Positions 50,708 through 58,915 of a stretch of 64,000 nt of DNA are shown piece after piece. Origin of the DNA: a bacterium (GTDB lineage: Bacteria > Bacteroidota > Bacteroidia > Cytophagales > Cyclobacteriaceae); contig JANSWY010000001.1 in NCBI GenBank assembly GCA_024743255.1, forward strand, positions 124,001-188,000. Direction: 5' to 3'. The position numbers were made by a program, and so were the translations under genes. The notes beneath the pieces were generated by a model, which saw only the letters and a list, made by a program, of their open reading frames with translations, was not told where the DNA came from and searched no databases. Positions within the stretch are counted from its first letter, which is position 1, and the number at the start of each line of letters is the position of its first letter.

Positions 50708-51242
50708 TGAGCCAATCTCTAACTTCCATTAACGCAAAACCAAGTAAGTTCTGGCCTCTCCAGGTATCAGGGTTTTCAATCCCCTCACTCTTTGTGCCTC
50801 TACCCATTCCCCAAATTGTATCTCTTGGACTGGCCTCTACAAGAACTCGACTCTTAGTGTTTTTCAGAAATGTGGATAGTTCACTTGCTTGTGAGAATTT
50901 ATGTTTGTTTCCTTCTACTACAATTTGAAACTTATGTTCATCCCAGACCTCAGGATCAAATCCATTTACTTTTCTACCAAACTCCTTGGCTTCACCAGGA
51001 CCTTTTGATGCAATAATGTTATCCAGCATTTCGGAATCCTTGAAAAGCTCAGCTTTTTTGGCCATCATCCAGTGTTCGGCCGTTGGATAAAGAACTCCAT
51101 CTACGGTAAAGGGGCTATCATACCATTGGCTGAAACATGATTTAGTTACTTCATCAGATTTTTTGCTTCCAAAAAAGAAGAGGTATTTGATCTTTTCACC
51201 GTTATAGTATTTGGTTCTTAACCAATCAGTGGAATAGTTCAT
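50697..51242 (-). CDS. NADAR-family protein (YbiA-like N-glycosidase)
   Basis: 181 residues. Motifs PFTVDGVLYPTAEHWMMAKKA, GPGEAKEFGRKVNGFD and DTIWGMGRG with QNLLGFALMEVRDWL match the NADAR domain. Family knowledge: NADAR proteins cleave N-glycosidic bonds in riboflavin-pathway intermediates or in ADP-ribosylated guanine, so they can act as immunity/DNA-repair glycosidases. Role here not shown. 33 bp upstream of it lies the zinc-ribbon membrane gene, and its end overlaps the DnaJ-like gene. Confidence 0.85.
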   Translation of the reverse strand: MNYSTDWLRTKYYNGEKIKYLFFFGSKKSDEVTKSCFSQWYDSPFTVDGVLYPTAEHWMMAKKAELFKDSEMLDNIIASKGPGEAKEFGRKVNGFDPEVWDEHKFQIVVEGNKHKFSQASELSTFLKNTKSRVLVEASPRDTIWGMGRGTKSEGIENPDTWRGQNLLGFALMEVRDWLNEK

Positions 51243-51274
51243 CGGTATGATTGAGGTTTATGAAGTCTCAAAAA

Positions 51275-51946
51275 TCAAACAAAATTTCGGTTTTCCCGAA
51301 CCTGACCCAGAATTTCCTGCAAGGACCTTTTCAAAAAGTAAATTCGTGAACTACTCACTCCTGTTCCAAAAGAGATTCTCTTTTTACCTTCCAGTATGAT
51401 ATGATGTGAGGTTTTGTTTCTCGATCTTGATACTCCTTCTCTTACTACTGAGATTTCATCCCAGGCAAATTTTCTGGTGTAACCCATATTTCCCAAACCT
51501 GTAAAGACTTTGCCACCGTATCGATCCATTGTAACTTCTACCTTGCCCCAAACAGCCATCAGTGCAAGGCTCCAGAAGACAATTGAACCCAATAAAAATG
51601 GGATTCCAAACAAGGAAAGAAACATATCAAACTCACCACTTGCTATCTGCGAACCATAAATACCACCGAGCGAACCTCCAGACCAAATGATCATAAAAGG
51701 CACAAGAAAAAATGCGATTGGAGATCTGGTTGTTGCACCTAAGACTAGTGAGTTGATTTCTCTTCTCATCCATGCGCCATTTGGAGGATTTGCCATATCA
51801 AATCCATCATCCACAGGTCTTATTGGCTCCTTTAAAACATGTTCAGAAATCTTGAAGATGTGAAAGCAATTACCACATTTGGCTAAATCCGTTTTGATAT
51901 TCACATCTTTCGGGTCAACTACACTACTGCAATTTGGACAATTCAT
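51275..51946 (-). CDS. Zinc-ribbon membrane protein, 223 aa
   Basis: The N-terminus CPNCSS and, 18 residues on, CGNC form a treble-clef zinc ribbon. Two hydrophobic stretches at about 75-100 and 110-140 follow, and the C-terminal part is a beta-rich PH-like cytoplasmic segment (KVEVTMDRYGGKVFTGLGNMG). Function unknown. Its 5' end overlaps the PqqB-like gene by 4 bp. Confidence 0.55.
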   Translation of the reverse strand: MNCPNCSSVVDPKDVNIKTDLAKCGNCFHIFKISEHVLKEPIRPVDDGFDMANPPNGAWMRREINSLVLGATTRSPIAFFLVPFMIIWSGGSLGGIYGSQIASGEFDMFLSLFGIPFLLGSIVFWSLALMAVWGKVEVTMDRYGGKVFTGLGNMGYTRKFAWDEISVVREGVSRSRNKTSHHIILEGKKRISFGTGVSSSRIYFLKRSLQEILGQVRENRNFV

Positions 51947-52890
51947 AATTTGAACTTTTGATTAATGGAAGCAATATTGAAGCCCAGTCTTTTTACAAGT
52001 TTATACTCATCGCTTTCTTTATTCAGAAGAGGATTGGTATGATTGAAGTGGATAAAATGAATTTTCTCTTTTGTATTAGCATCCAGATTACTGAATAGCT
52101 CCATACTCTCAATTACAAAAGGGTGTGGTATTTGCGAGATGTCACGGTTGTTAATCTCCTCTCCATCAAAGAAAGTTGCATCCAAAAAGGCATAATCTAC
52201 TCTATCAATAAGCTTTAGAATATTCACTTTCCATTTCGACCATTTGTCAATGTCGGGAATAAACAAAGCGGCTTTGTTAGGTCCATTTATTATGTATCCT
52301 ACTGTTTCAGAGTATTCATCCCGATGTGGTACCTGCAAAGCCATTACCAAAATATTGGAATTGATCCACATTGCAGAATCAGCAGCAATCTGAGTCGCAT
52401 TAATATTCTCATTGTTGACAAGCTGGCTCCAGGGACCATTCTTACTGAGATAATCATTGAATCGAGGCATCACATAAGTTCTCACCTGAGTTGCGTTCAT
52501 TGCCTCTTTACCGAAATACATTAATCCCGCATAGTGACCAATGTGAGCATGAGTAAGAAATACTCCATCTGGTACTTCCTTTCCAAAATTCGCTACTTGC
52601 GAGAGCTCCTTTATTTGAGTGGTGATATCTGGTGTTGCTTCAAATAGAAATGTCTCTTTGTTATCGTGATCTATTAAACCTAGAGATACTACCTTTCTTG
52701 AAGGATCAGGATTTTTGAAGAGGTCTTTGCAACAATCTTTTTTGCAAGCAATGTGGGGGGAACCAGCATCTTGTACGGTCCCAAGAATAAGTAGATCCAA
52801 TCCAGTATTGGTTGATTCTTGAATTCCAGGTTTTTCTTCTTGCTGACAACCAAAGAAAAGAATCGTTAAAATAAAAAAGCGAATTACCAT
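51943..52890 (-). CDS. PqqB-like metallo-beta-lactamase-fold lipoprotein
   Basis: 315 residues from the ATG at 52890, which gives a lipoprotein signal with lipobox FFGC; the ORF extends to 52914. LILGTVQDAGSPHIACKKDCC with its cysteines and THAHIGHYAG (HxHxGH, not HxHxDH) match PqqB/PhnP relatives of the MBL superfamily. Family knowledge: PqqB takes part in PQQ biosynthesis, but no pqqACDE genes are present, and the lipid anchor argues for an extracytoplasmic hydrolase. Overlaps the upstream lipoprotein gene by 7 bp. Confidence 0.68.
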   Translation of the reverse strand: MVIRFFILTILFFGCQQEEKPGIQESTNTGLDLLILGTVQDAGSPHIACKKDCCKDLFKNPDPSRKVVSLGLIDHDNKETFLFEATPDITTQIKELSQVANFGKEVPDGVFLTHAHIGHYAGLMYFGKEAMNATQVRTYVMPRFNDYLSKNGPWSQLVNNENINATQIAADSAMWINSNILVMALQVPHRDEYSETVGYIINGPNKAALFIPDIDKWSKWKVNILKLIDRVDYAFLDATFFDGEEINNRDISQIPHPFVIESMELFSNLDANTKEKIHFIHFNHTNPLLNKESDEYKLVKRLGFNIASINQKFKL

Positions 52891-53357
52891 GTGCCACTCG
52901 GATCCTCTGCCCATTCTGTTTTTGGCAGTAATGCCACTATGATCAGTTTGGTTTTATATTTCCAAGCCATGACATTGAAAGATTTAGGCCTTTTGAACCT
53001 CCATTCCCCTCCTTCAAAATTGGGCTCTCCAAATAACTTTTCAGCAACTTCGTCCCGCTGAGCTTCCGTCTTGTAGATCACAATAATCTCATACAAAGGC
53101 TTGTCGTCATCTGTATCAAAATAGTAGACGTAATTGGAGATTTCTGGATGTTCAATTTCTTCAATGATAGCTACTCTGAAAGAGTCATCTGTATTGTAGG
53201 TTAATTTCGCTTTTGATTTCATTTGTTTGAAATCATCAAGTGTCATTCCAAATTGGATTTTTCCCTTTAATGGATCCGGAAGAATTGAATCTGATGCTTT
53301 GTTGGACGCACATCCAAAGCAGAGAGTGATTAGTAGGATAGGTAGTAATTTTCTCAT
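52884..53357 (-). CDS. Lipoprotein of unknown function, 157 aa
   Basis: Signal with lipobox CFGC (ending LCFGCASNK). The mature part is a small alpha/beta domain (IQFGMTLDDFKQMKSKA, EIVIYKTEAQRDEVAEKLFG) resembling SmpA/OmlA-type folds. Function unknown. Co-transcribed with the PqqB-like gene. Confidence 0.5.
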   Translation of the reverse strand: MRKLLPILLITLCFGCASNKASDSILPDPLKGKIQFGMTLDDFKQMKSKAKLTYNTDDSFRVAIIEEIEHPEISNYVYYFDTDDDKPLYEIIVIYKTEAQRDEVAEKLFGEPNFEGGEWRFKRPKSFNVMAWKYKTKLIIVALLPKTEWAEDPSGTW

Positions 53358-53411
53358 CCTTTAATTTAATACATAAGGATGGGATAACATATTCTGTGAA
53401 TCTCTTTAAAT

Positions 53412-53444
53412 CTGAAAGCGCTGAATACCTGGTACCCAGCGCTT
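53412..53444 (-). terminator. Stem-loop after the MarR/RidA operon
   Basis: GAAAGCGCTG (53412-53421) pairs with CAGCGCTTTC (53435-53444). It lies 63 bp beyond the stop of the NTF2-like gene; the T tract is short, so its efficiency is uncertain. A second imperfect dyad (GGCCTTA/TAAGGCC) lies at about 53464-53499. Confidence 0.5.
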
Positions 53445-53506
53445 TCTCACCCATTGTGACAAGGGCCTTAATTACTTATTTGCACAGTTTAAGTAAGGCC
53501 AGTGTC

Positions 53507-53932
53507 CTATAAAAAGACAGGCACGTCACTAACTAGTTTCCATTTTCCGTCACTATTTTTAATTAATGTGATTAATGAAGAAAATGTGGATTTGGAACTC
53601 TTCATGATCACCTTGACTGAAGCACTGGTATTATTAACGGTGATATTTTCAAATTCCAGTTCTCTGGAATCTCCTCCCCATTCTTTAGAACCAATTTTGG
53701 CGATATAACCGGCTTTATCAACAAGCATTACATCCTTGCTACCAAATAATTGATTCATTACAATCCTAAAATTATCATCCAGATACTGATCCAGGCTGTT
53801 GGTGTCATTGGAATCACCCGCCTTGGCAAAAGCGGTGATAGTCTCTTTAATTGCTTTCATGTCTTCTTTCGATGTTTGGGCATGCAGTGAAATCATCATC
53901 AGCAGGCACACCATGGTCATTAAATATTTCAT
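53507..53932 (-). CDS. Exported NTF2/SnoaL-like protein
   Basis: 141 residues with a signal peptide (ends ISLHAQ). The rest has the cone-shaped NTF2-like fold pattern: IKETITAFAKAGDSNDTNSLDQYLDDNFRIV, then a beta sheet ending KWKLVSDVPVFL. Typical of DUF4440/lumazine-binding-like small-molecule proteins. It follows RidA by 6 bp and ends the MarR operon. Confidence 0.7.
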   Translation of the reverse strand: MKYLMTMVCLLMMISLHAQTSKEDMKAIKETITAFAKAGDSNDTNSLDQYLDDNFRIVMNQLFGSKDVMLVDKAGYIAKIGSKEWGGDSRELEFENITVNNTSASVKVIMKSSKSTFSSLITLIKNSDGKWKLVSDVPVFL

Positions 53933-53938
53933 TGTTCA

Positions 53939-54406
53939 TTAATTTTTCAACTTTGATCTATTGAGTTTCGCTATCATTTCAATTTCTATTTGTAAGTCTT
54001 CTTTGGCAAGACTTTGTACTCCAAGCAATGTAGATGCAGGCTTGTAGTGACTGGAGAAGCACTTTTGCATACAATGGCTTACCATTTTGCGTTTTTCTTC
54101 ATCAAGATCAACTACATAAAATCTGATATGCAATACATCATCAAAGCTTCCTCCACTTGCTTTCACTATCTTTTCCAGATTGGTAAAGCTCTGTTTGATC
54201 TGATCTTCAAATGAGGTTCCCACCAACTGATAATTCTTATCCCATCCAACCTGACCGGATGTGAATAAAAAGCCGTCTGACACTATACCCTGGGCAAATC
54301 CAAATTGCTCTGTTAAATAGACCTCCTTAGATTCCACCATTTGCTTCGGCGAGCAGGCAACTGAAAACATTAGTGTAATGACGAATAGGTAATTTCTTGT
54401 TTTCAT
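53939..54406 (-). CDS. Exported RidA/YjgF-family protein
   Basis: 155 residues: signal/lipoprotein leader (lipobox VACS, so probably lipid-anchored) and then a Rid domain. FTSGQVGWDKNYQLVG and QIKQSFTNLEKIVKASGGSFDDVLHIRFYVVDL are characteristic, and the end (LLGVQSLAKEDLQIEIEMIAKL) completes the fold. Rid proteins hydrolyse reactive enamines/imines; an exported version is less common. 15 bp before it lies the palindrome at 54421. Confidence 0.78.
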   Translation of the reverse strand: MKTRNYLFVITLMFSVACSPKQMVESKEVYLTEQFGFAQGIVSDGFLFTSGQVGWDKNYQLVGTSFEDQIKQSFTNLEKIVKASGGSFDDVLHIRFYVVDLDEEKRKMVSHCMQKCFSSHYKPASTLLGVQSLAKEDLQIEIEMIAKLNRSKLKN

Positions 54407-54420
54407 TGTCTTATCAATTC

Positions 54421-54432
54421 TTGATATATCAA
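54421..54432. promoter_or_regulatory. MarR operator copy 1 (between marR and ridA-like gene)
   Basis: TTGATATATCAA, a perfect 12-bp palindrome, lies 15 bp before the RidA-like start and 18 bp after the MarR stop. The identical sequence at 54884 makes it a strong candidate binding site for the adjacent MarR protein. Confidence 0.65.
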
Positions 54433-54450
54433 CTAATTAGATAAATTTTT

Positions 54451-54879
54451 TTAACTGAAATTCTTCTGTATTCTTAAAAGCATTGATCTCAGTAATTCCA
54501 CTTCTTCGGTTGTAAAGCCTTCTATACTTTTTGCGCGATGCTCTTTTACAACCTTCATGTGTTTCTTCACAAATTGTGCTCCGTCATTAGTCAAAATGAT
54601 ATGGTATTGCCTGCGGTTATTTTCAACTGCTTCTCTTGTGATATATCCCTTCTTCTGGAGAATATCCAACGTTCTTGTGATTGAAGCAGGGTCACGTAGG
54701 GACTTTTCAGCGAGCTCCTTCTGCGATAACTGTCCCGACTCTTCAATTATTTTTAATAATATCCATTGCTCTATGGTGATACCAAAATCCAGCTTATCAA
54801 ACTCCCTTTGTGAATAAAGTTTTGAGACCTTACTGGTTTTGTCGATCTGAAACAAAATTACGTCGTTGATATCTTCCAT
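54451..54879 (-). CDS. MarR-family transcriptional regulator
   Basis: 142 residues. Winged-helix core LKIIEESGQLSQKELAEKSLRDPASITRTLDILQKKGYITREAVENNRRQYHIILTNDGAQFV, with flanking dimerisation helices. MarR proteins are repressors released by phenolic or oxidative ligands. It is the first gene of a minus-strand operon with the RidA-like and NTF2-like genes, and identical palindromes stand upstream of it and between it and the RidA-like gene. Confidence 0.88.
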   Translation of the reverse strand: MEDINDVILFQIDKTSKVSKLYSQREFDKLDFGITIEQWILLKIIEESGQLSQKELAEKSLRDPASITRTLDILQKKGYITREAVENNRRQYHIILTNDGAQFVKKHMKVVKEHRAKSIEGFTTEEVELLRSMLLRIQKNFS

Positions 54880-54883
54880 TTAA

Positions 54884-54895
54884 TTGATATATCAA
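54884..54895. promoter_or_regulatory. MarR operator copy 2 (upstream of marR)
   Basis: TTGATATATCAA, the same 12-bp palindrome as at 54421, located 5 bp upstream of the marR start codon. Implies autorepression. Confidence 0.65.
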
Positions 54896-54951
54896 TAATT
54901 GATGCTATAAACGTAATGATTTAGATTAAGAAATTCAAATATTGACCTAAT

Positions 54952-55473
54952 TTATGCTGCAACTGTTGGTTTGGGAATTCCTTTTATACACTTCTTAATC
55001 AGCTTATATGCCCAATCATAGTGACTTGAAGTTGCACTGATCATGTAAGCACCTAATGAGGTAGAGCCAGTCCATGCATATCTTTTCTTTTGGAATAATT
55101 CTTCATTGCTATGCATTTCAATTTTTTGAATCATCTTCTCATGGCTTTCCGCAAATAGCTTTCGGACTTCATCCAAATCTTTAAATCTGTACATGTTCCA
55201 GATTAGCTGATTCAATTCAGGTACAGTTTTCCACGTAAAGCCCTTGGCAGGCATTTCAGGTTTGCTTCCTGCCATTCCTGTTTTATACCAATCCATAAAC
55301 ATGAGATGCCAGTGGTGCAAATGTGCAAGTACATCACGAATGTTTCGATTCATGGTACCTTCTGGAAATTCTGCCGTTTTCAGCGGCCCAAGAGAGTTGA
55401 TGTAATTCTCTAATCTTGAATAGTTTTCTTGGCTCAAATTGAGCAATTCGGATTTATTTTTTGGCCTGGACAT
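54952..55473 (-). CDS. ClbS/DfsB-like four-helix bundle protein
   Basis: 173 residues from the ATG at 55473 (the ORF extends to 55503). SKSELLNLSQENYSRLENYINSL-type opening (KSELLNLSQENYSRL), NIRDVLAHLHHWHLMFMDWY with the HxxxH/H metal-site pattern, and ATSSHYDWAYKLIKK match the ClbS/DfsB branch of the DinB-like fold. ClbS protects colibactin producers; most chromosomal homologs have unknown roles. No colibactin-like genes are near. Confidence 0.75.
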   Translation of the reverse strand: MSRPKNKSELLNLSQENYSRLENYINSLGPLKTAEFPEGTMNRNIRDVLAHLHHWHLMFMDWYKTGMAGSKPEMPAKGFTWKTVPELNQLIWNMYRFKDLDEVRKLFAESHEKMIQKIEMHSNEELFQKKRYAWTGSTSLGAYMISATSSHYDWAYKLIKKCIKGIPKPTVAA

Positions 55474-55572
55474 AATAGTACATGTTGCTGACTGACTCCA
55501 CAATTAATTTACCATATCAAGGTAGATGGATTATTGAGCCATTTCTATGACTTCACTCAGCAGGTACTATGA

Positions 55573-56097
55573 TTAAAATGACAATTGATTGATACTTCCG
55601 TCATTTGACACAGCGTAGACCTCAAGATACTCGAAGGATTCTGTCTCAAGTTGAAGGATGTTTTTGCTACCGATGATTCGGCCATTTTGATCAATTTTAG
55701 AAGCGTCCTTTACTTTTTTACCTCTTACACTCAAATAGATTAAAGACTCTTCCGGCTCTATTTCAAAACTCCATATTTTGTAAGTAGCCACCCTTAAATC
55801 GTGATCGCATCTGGCAAATACTTTCATTCTTGATTGTGTGGATCCATCCTTATTAAAGATGACTAAATAGTCCTCATCGCAGGTACCATTATTATAATTA
55901 TACACAAGAGCTGGTAACTCTGATGTTCCAAATTCTGGTTTAAACCGAACTTCATAGTTTTCGCCTTCTCCGTATTGGCTGGGATCAACTTCCAGATAAT
56001 TTATTGCAAAGGCCTTGGAAACTGGTTCGCCTACTTTTAATTTCTGAAATTCCGATTGAAAATTTGGGAGCAGGGTGAGGAGAATTATGAGGATCAT
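55573..56097 (-). CDS. Exported protein of unknown function, 174 aa
   Basis: A short hydrophobic N-terminus (MILIILLTLLPNFQS) looks like a signal; the mature part is beta-rich with a possible beta-sandwich (YLVIFNKDGSTQSRMKVFA, EESLIYLSVRGKKV). A few Cys residues (NNGTCDEDY, FARCDHD). No family recognised. Confidence 0.45.
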   Translation of the reverse strand: MILIILLTLLPNFQSEFQKLKVGEPVSKAFAINYLEVDPSQYGEGENYEVRFKPEFGTSELPALVYNYNNGTCDEDYLVIFNKDGSTQSRMKVFARCDHDLRVATYKIWSFEIEPEESLIYLSVRGKKVKDASKIDQNGRIIGSKNILQLETESFEYLEVYAVSNDGSINQLSF

Positions 56098-56174
56098 GGT
56101 ACTAAGTTTTAAGCTGGTGGCAATGTTATCATAATTTAATCATTTTGTGAAGTAGAAACAAGTGTGTTACGAGT

Positions 56175-56349
56175 TGCCCGCCTTCGCGCTAAGCTTCGGT
56201 GGGTGAAACGGGTTATTTAACTGAGCGTTCCATACGAACCGTCATTCCAAACGGAGTGGAACGTATGCACTCCTAAATTACGTAACCTCAAACCATTAAT
56301 GGGATTCAGGATATTTCTTCCAATTTTTTCCAGAAATTCCGGAATGACG
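56175..56349. repeat. Intergenic dispersed-repeat-like element
   Basis: The 289-bp gap between genes holds an imperfect GC-rich dyad at 56175-56204 (GCCCGCCTTCGC ... CTTCGGTGGG) and, beyond it, a segment bounded by CGTCATTCC (56240-56248) and its reverse complement GGAATGACG (56341-56349). Both are of the kind found as scattered intergenic repeats in Bacteroidota. No ORF of note. Confidence 0.45.
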
Positions 56350-56386
56350 TTCACATTTTTAAAGACTCGTATTTGTTCTACTTCGT

Positions 56387-57088
56387 TTAAAATTTATGAT
56401 GCAAACTCACCTGCAACTGAGTCTTCTGCCAGTTATCTGTGGTTTGCTCCATTACTCCAAGTTGGGTTCTCAGGGTATTAGAAATTGAATAACCAATACC
56501 GCCATACAGACGGTTTCTATCAAATAATTCTACTTCGTTCCCATTTCCAATACTTCTTTGCGCATTTATAAATAGCTCATTATATAAAGCAAGGTAAATG
56601 GTGCCCTTCTCAAGTGACTTATTATTGATTGGGATATTCATGAATAATGCATACCTCCACCTTGTTCTAAAATCTTGTCCTTCTACGAATCTTTGTTCGT
56701 GTCTGAATCTGTGGGTGAGCATGAATCTATCACCAACTTTGTTTGGGATTAGCGCTTCCTGATAGATTCTGTGTTCTCCGGTTGTTGAGGAATCATCGGT
56801 TCCAAATGCACCTGTTCTGATATGAGCATATCCTTGTGTGAATTTGATATTGGCGTTCTTTGGTTTGTAGGTAACACCTCCTCTAAGCATCAATTGCTCC
56901 ATGTCTCCCAACACATTCCAGTTCCTATGCTGTATATCTCCCTGAAATCCCCATGGACCTTCGCTGATGGTTGTATTCCAGAAATACATGTACCAGGAGC
57001 CAAGTTGGTCTTCATCAAATTGAGCCCTGGAAGTGGTAAATACAAATAGAAGTAAAGTGAAACAGGAGAATCTTAAAAAATTGTGCAT
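56387..57088 (-). CDS. DUF2490 outer-membrane-like protein
   Basis: 233 residues with a signal peptide (ends TSRAQF). The pattern DEDQLGSWYMYFWNTTISEGPWGFQGDIQHRNW, RFRHEQRFVEG, RWRYALFMNIPIN, and amphipathic strands ending in a C-terminal F (QLQVSLHHKF) matches DUF2490 beta-barrel-like proteins of the outer membrane. Function unknown. Confidence 0.75.
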   Translation of the reverse strand: MHNFLRFSCFTLLLFVFTTSRAQFDEDQLGSWYMYFWNTTISEGPWGFQGDIQHRNWNVLGDMEQLMLRGGVTYKPKNANIKFTQGYAHIRTGAFGTDDSSTTGEHRIYQEALIPNKVGDRFMLTHRFRHEQRFVEGQDFRTRWRYALFMNIPINNKSLEKGTIYLALYNELFINAQRSIGNGNEVELFDRNRLYGGIGYSISNTLRTQLGVMEQTTDNWQKTQLQVSLHHKF

Positions 57089-57154
57089 GTTGTTATCTGA
57101 ATACTAATCGAACGTAAAGATGCTTGATTTAACCGAACTACAAAGGAAAACTTG

Positions 57155-58651
57155 TTAGGCGGTTTCTTTAAAGTATTCTTTAGGGGTTTTTCCCTTTAAT
57201 TTTTTGAAGGCTCTGTTGAAAGTAGGTTTCGAACCAAAGCCAACCTGAAATGCTAAAGTCAAAAATGACTCGTGATCATCGCCCTGAGCAAGTGTGATGA
57301 ACTCATCTATTCGATAGCTATTGACATAATCCGTGTAGCTTTTATTGAATTGCTCATTGATTACCTGGGACAACATATGGGTAGATGTTGGTACCTGGTA
57401 GGCGAGGCTGTTGAGTGTTAAACTTGGATCCAGAAAGGCTTTATCCTCTTTCATGATAACATTCAGCCTATCCAGAATATGATCCAATTCTGACTTCTTA
57501 ATATTTTGATCTTTGTACTTCTGCTTTGCTCTCAATACTTCCGGATGCTTCACCGCATAATATGCAAGGGCAAAAATGATGAATGAGAATATTAGCCAGA
57601 GTACATCTATGATGTGTTCAGCTACAAACAACAGATCGGTTCCTATTAATTTCCCAACCAGGAATATCACGACCGCCATAACCCAGACAATCAAATAAAA
57701 GGCTTTGATATTTAATACGCCATTTAGAAAACGAGTATACTTTTTCTGATTCTCGCTTAGTGATTCCTGAGTAGAATACTGTTTGATCAGTTTTCTACTA
57801 AAGAACCAGTAGGCCGTATTGAAGAAAAGTGCTATTACTCCGGTAATCGCGAAGATTGGAAGCAATTCACGATCTATTAACCTATAAATAAAGGTCTGGT
57901 TGTTCATCGTCAAGTAAGGGATATAGACGATTATCTGAGCAACAAACAATACTGCGTGGAATGGAATCAGTTTCTTGTTGAAGTTGATTACTAATAGTTT
58001 GTGTATGTAGAAATAGAATAACGGGCCATAGGTGAATAGCAAAATCTCTGGTACCAGAATCAGTCTCGGTTGCCAATTAAAAATAGCTGGGTCAAATGTT
58101 GAGGCTCTTCCCAGTAGTGAAAAGGAAATGAGTAGTAACGCTATACTTAATGTACCATTAGCTTTCTTGTTCTTATTTCTAATAGTGTTGATTGCCACTA
58201 TTAAAAGAATTCCCTGGATGGCAGAAATGATAAGGGCAAACATGTAAACCACATATGACCCAACCGATATGTCTTCCCAGGTCTCAATCTTTACATGTAC
58301 CTCTCCTCCCATACTCGAATTGTATATTCGATTAGGTCTTGCTCTTCCGTTGGTTCTTCCCTCAACTGCTTTCCAGCTTCCTCTGGTAAACTTGTATTCA
58401 AAAGTATCAGCAAGGTGTCGAACAATTAGCTCGAACTTTCCTTCTTCATTTTTTTCAAACTTGTTGGTTTTGATATCCGGATACCAACCCCAATCGCTTC
58501 CGGCTATGTAGATTGATGCATCGTGAGGAGTTGTAGATGGTAGTTGATCAATAATTATTTTGGTTTCAAACCAGGCACTATCGGGTTTGTCTGCCGCAAT
58601 TATTTGCGTAGATAGCAATATCCCCAACATACAGACAAAGCATCGCCTCAT
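57155..58651 (-). CDS. AraC regulator with N-terminal carbohydrate-binding-like domain and 7TM
   Basis: 498 residues from the ATG at 58651 (an upstream TTG at 58657 is less likely). After a signal-like start comes a beta-sandwich region at about 25-110 (ASIYIAGSDWGWYPDIKTNKF, FEYKFTRGSWKAVEGRT) resembling starch-binding CBM20/CBM48-type modules, then about seven membrane helices (133-365) and a C-terminal AraC domain (about 395-495: LNSLAYQVPTSTHMLSQVINE, AFQVGFGSKPTFNRAFKKLKGKTPKEYF). It is divergent from the secreted amylase gene; a direct starch-sensing role is inferred. Confidence 0.72.
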   Translation of the reverse strand: MRRCFVCMLGILLSTQIIAADKPDSAWFETKIIIDQLPSTTPHDASIYIAGSDWGWYPDIKTNKFEKNEEGKFELIVRHLADTFEYKFTRGSWKAVEGRTNGRARPNRIYNSSMGGEVHVKIETWEDISVGSYVVYMFALIISAIQGILLIVAINTIRNKNKKANGTLSIALLLISFSLLGRASTFDPAIFNWQPRLILVPEILLFTYGPLFYFYIHKLLVINFNKKLIPFHAVLFVAQIIVYIPYLTMNNQTFIYRLIDRELLPIFAITGVIALFFNTAYWFFSRKLIKQYSTQESLSENQKKYTRFLNGVLNIKAFYLIVWVMAVVIFLVGKLIGTDLLFVAEHIIDVLWLIFSFIIFALAYYAVKHPEVLRAKQKYKDQNIKKSELDHILDRLNVIMKEDKAFLDPSLTLNSLAYQVPTSTHMLSQVINEQFNKSYTDYVNSYRIDEFITLAQGDDHESFLTLAFQVGFGSKPTFNRAFKKLKGKTPKEYFKETA

Positions 58652-58769
58652 GCCCAAATTTTCTTCATTTTATAATTATTTCAACAATATTGGATTGGAA
58701 AGTTATGAAACTACAAAATTTTTAAGCTACCCACCTTATAATTTAAAAGTTTCAATTTATAAAATGTAT

Positions 58770-58833
58770 CGATTTCTTAAATGTTATATGACATATTCGA
58801 AAACGATTTCTTAAAAATAAGAAAGTTATATGA
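58770..58833. promoter_or_regulatory. Direct and inverted repeats between the AraC and amylase genes
   Basis: CGATTTCTTAAA occurs at 58770-58781 and 58804-58815; GTTATATGA occurs at 58783-58791 and 58825-58833. The second copy includes the palindrome TTTCTTAAAAATAAGAAA (58807-58824). The block lies about 83-146 bp before the amylase start and is a candidate operator. Confidence 0.5.
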
Positions 58834-58915
58834 TGAATCGCTGTGTTGCAAATCCTTGTAGCGTCACAGCAAATTTTTTCATCCTATTGCGTAACCAAAA
58901 CCATATAAATGTAAG

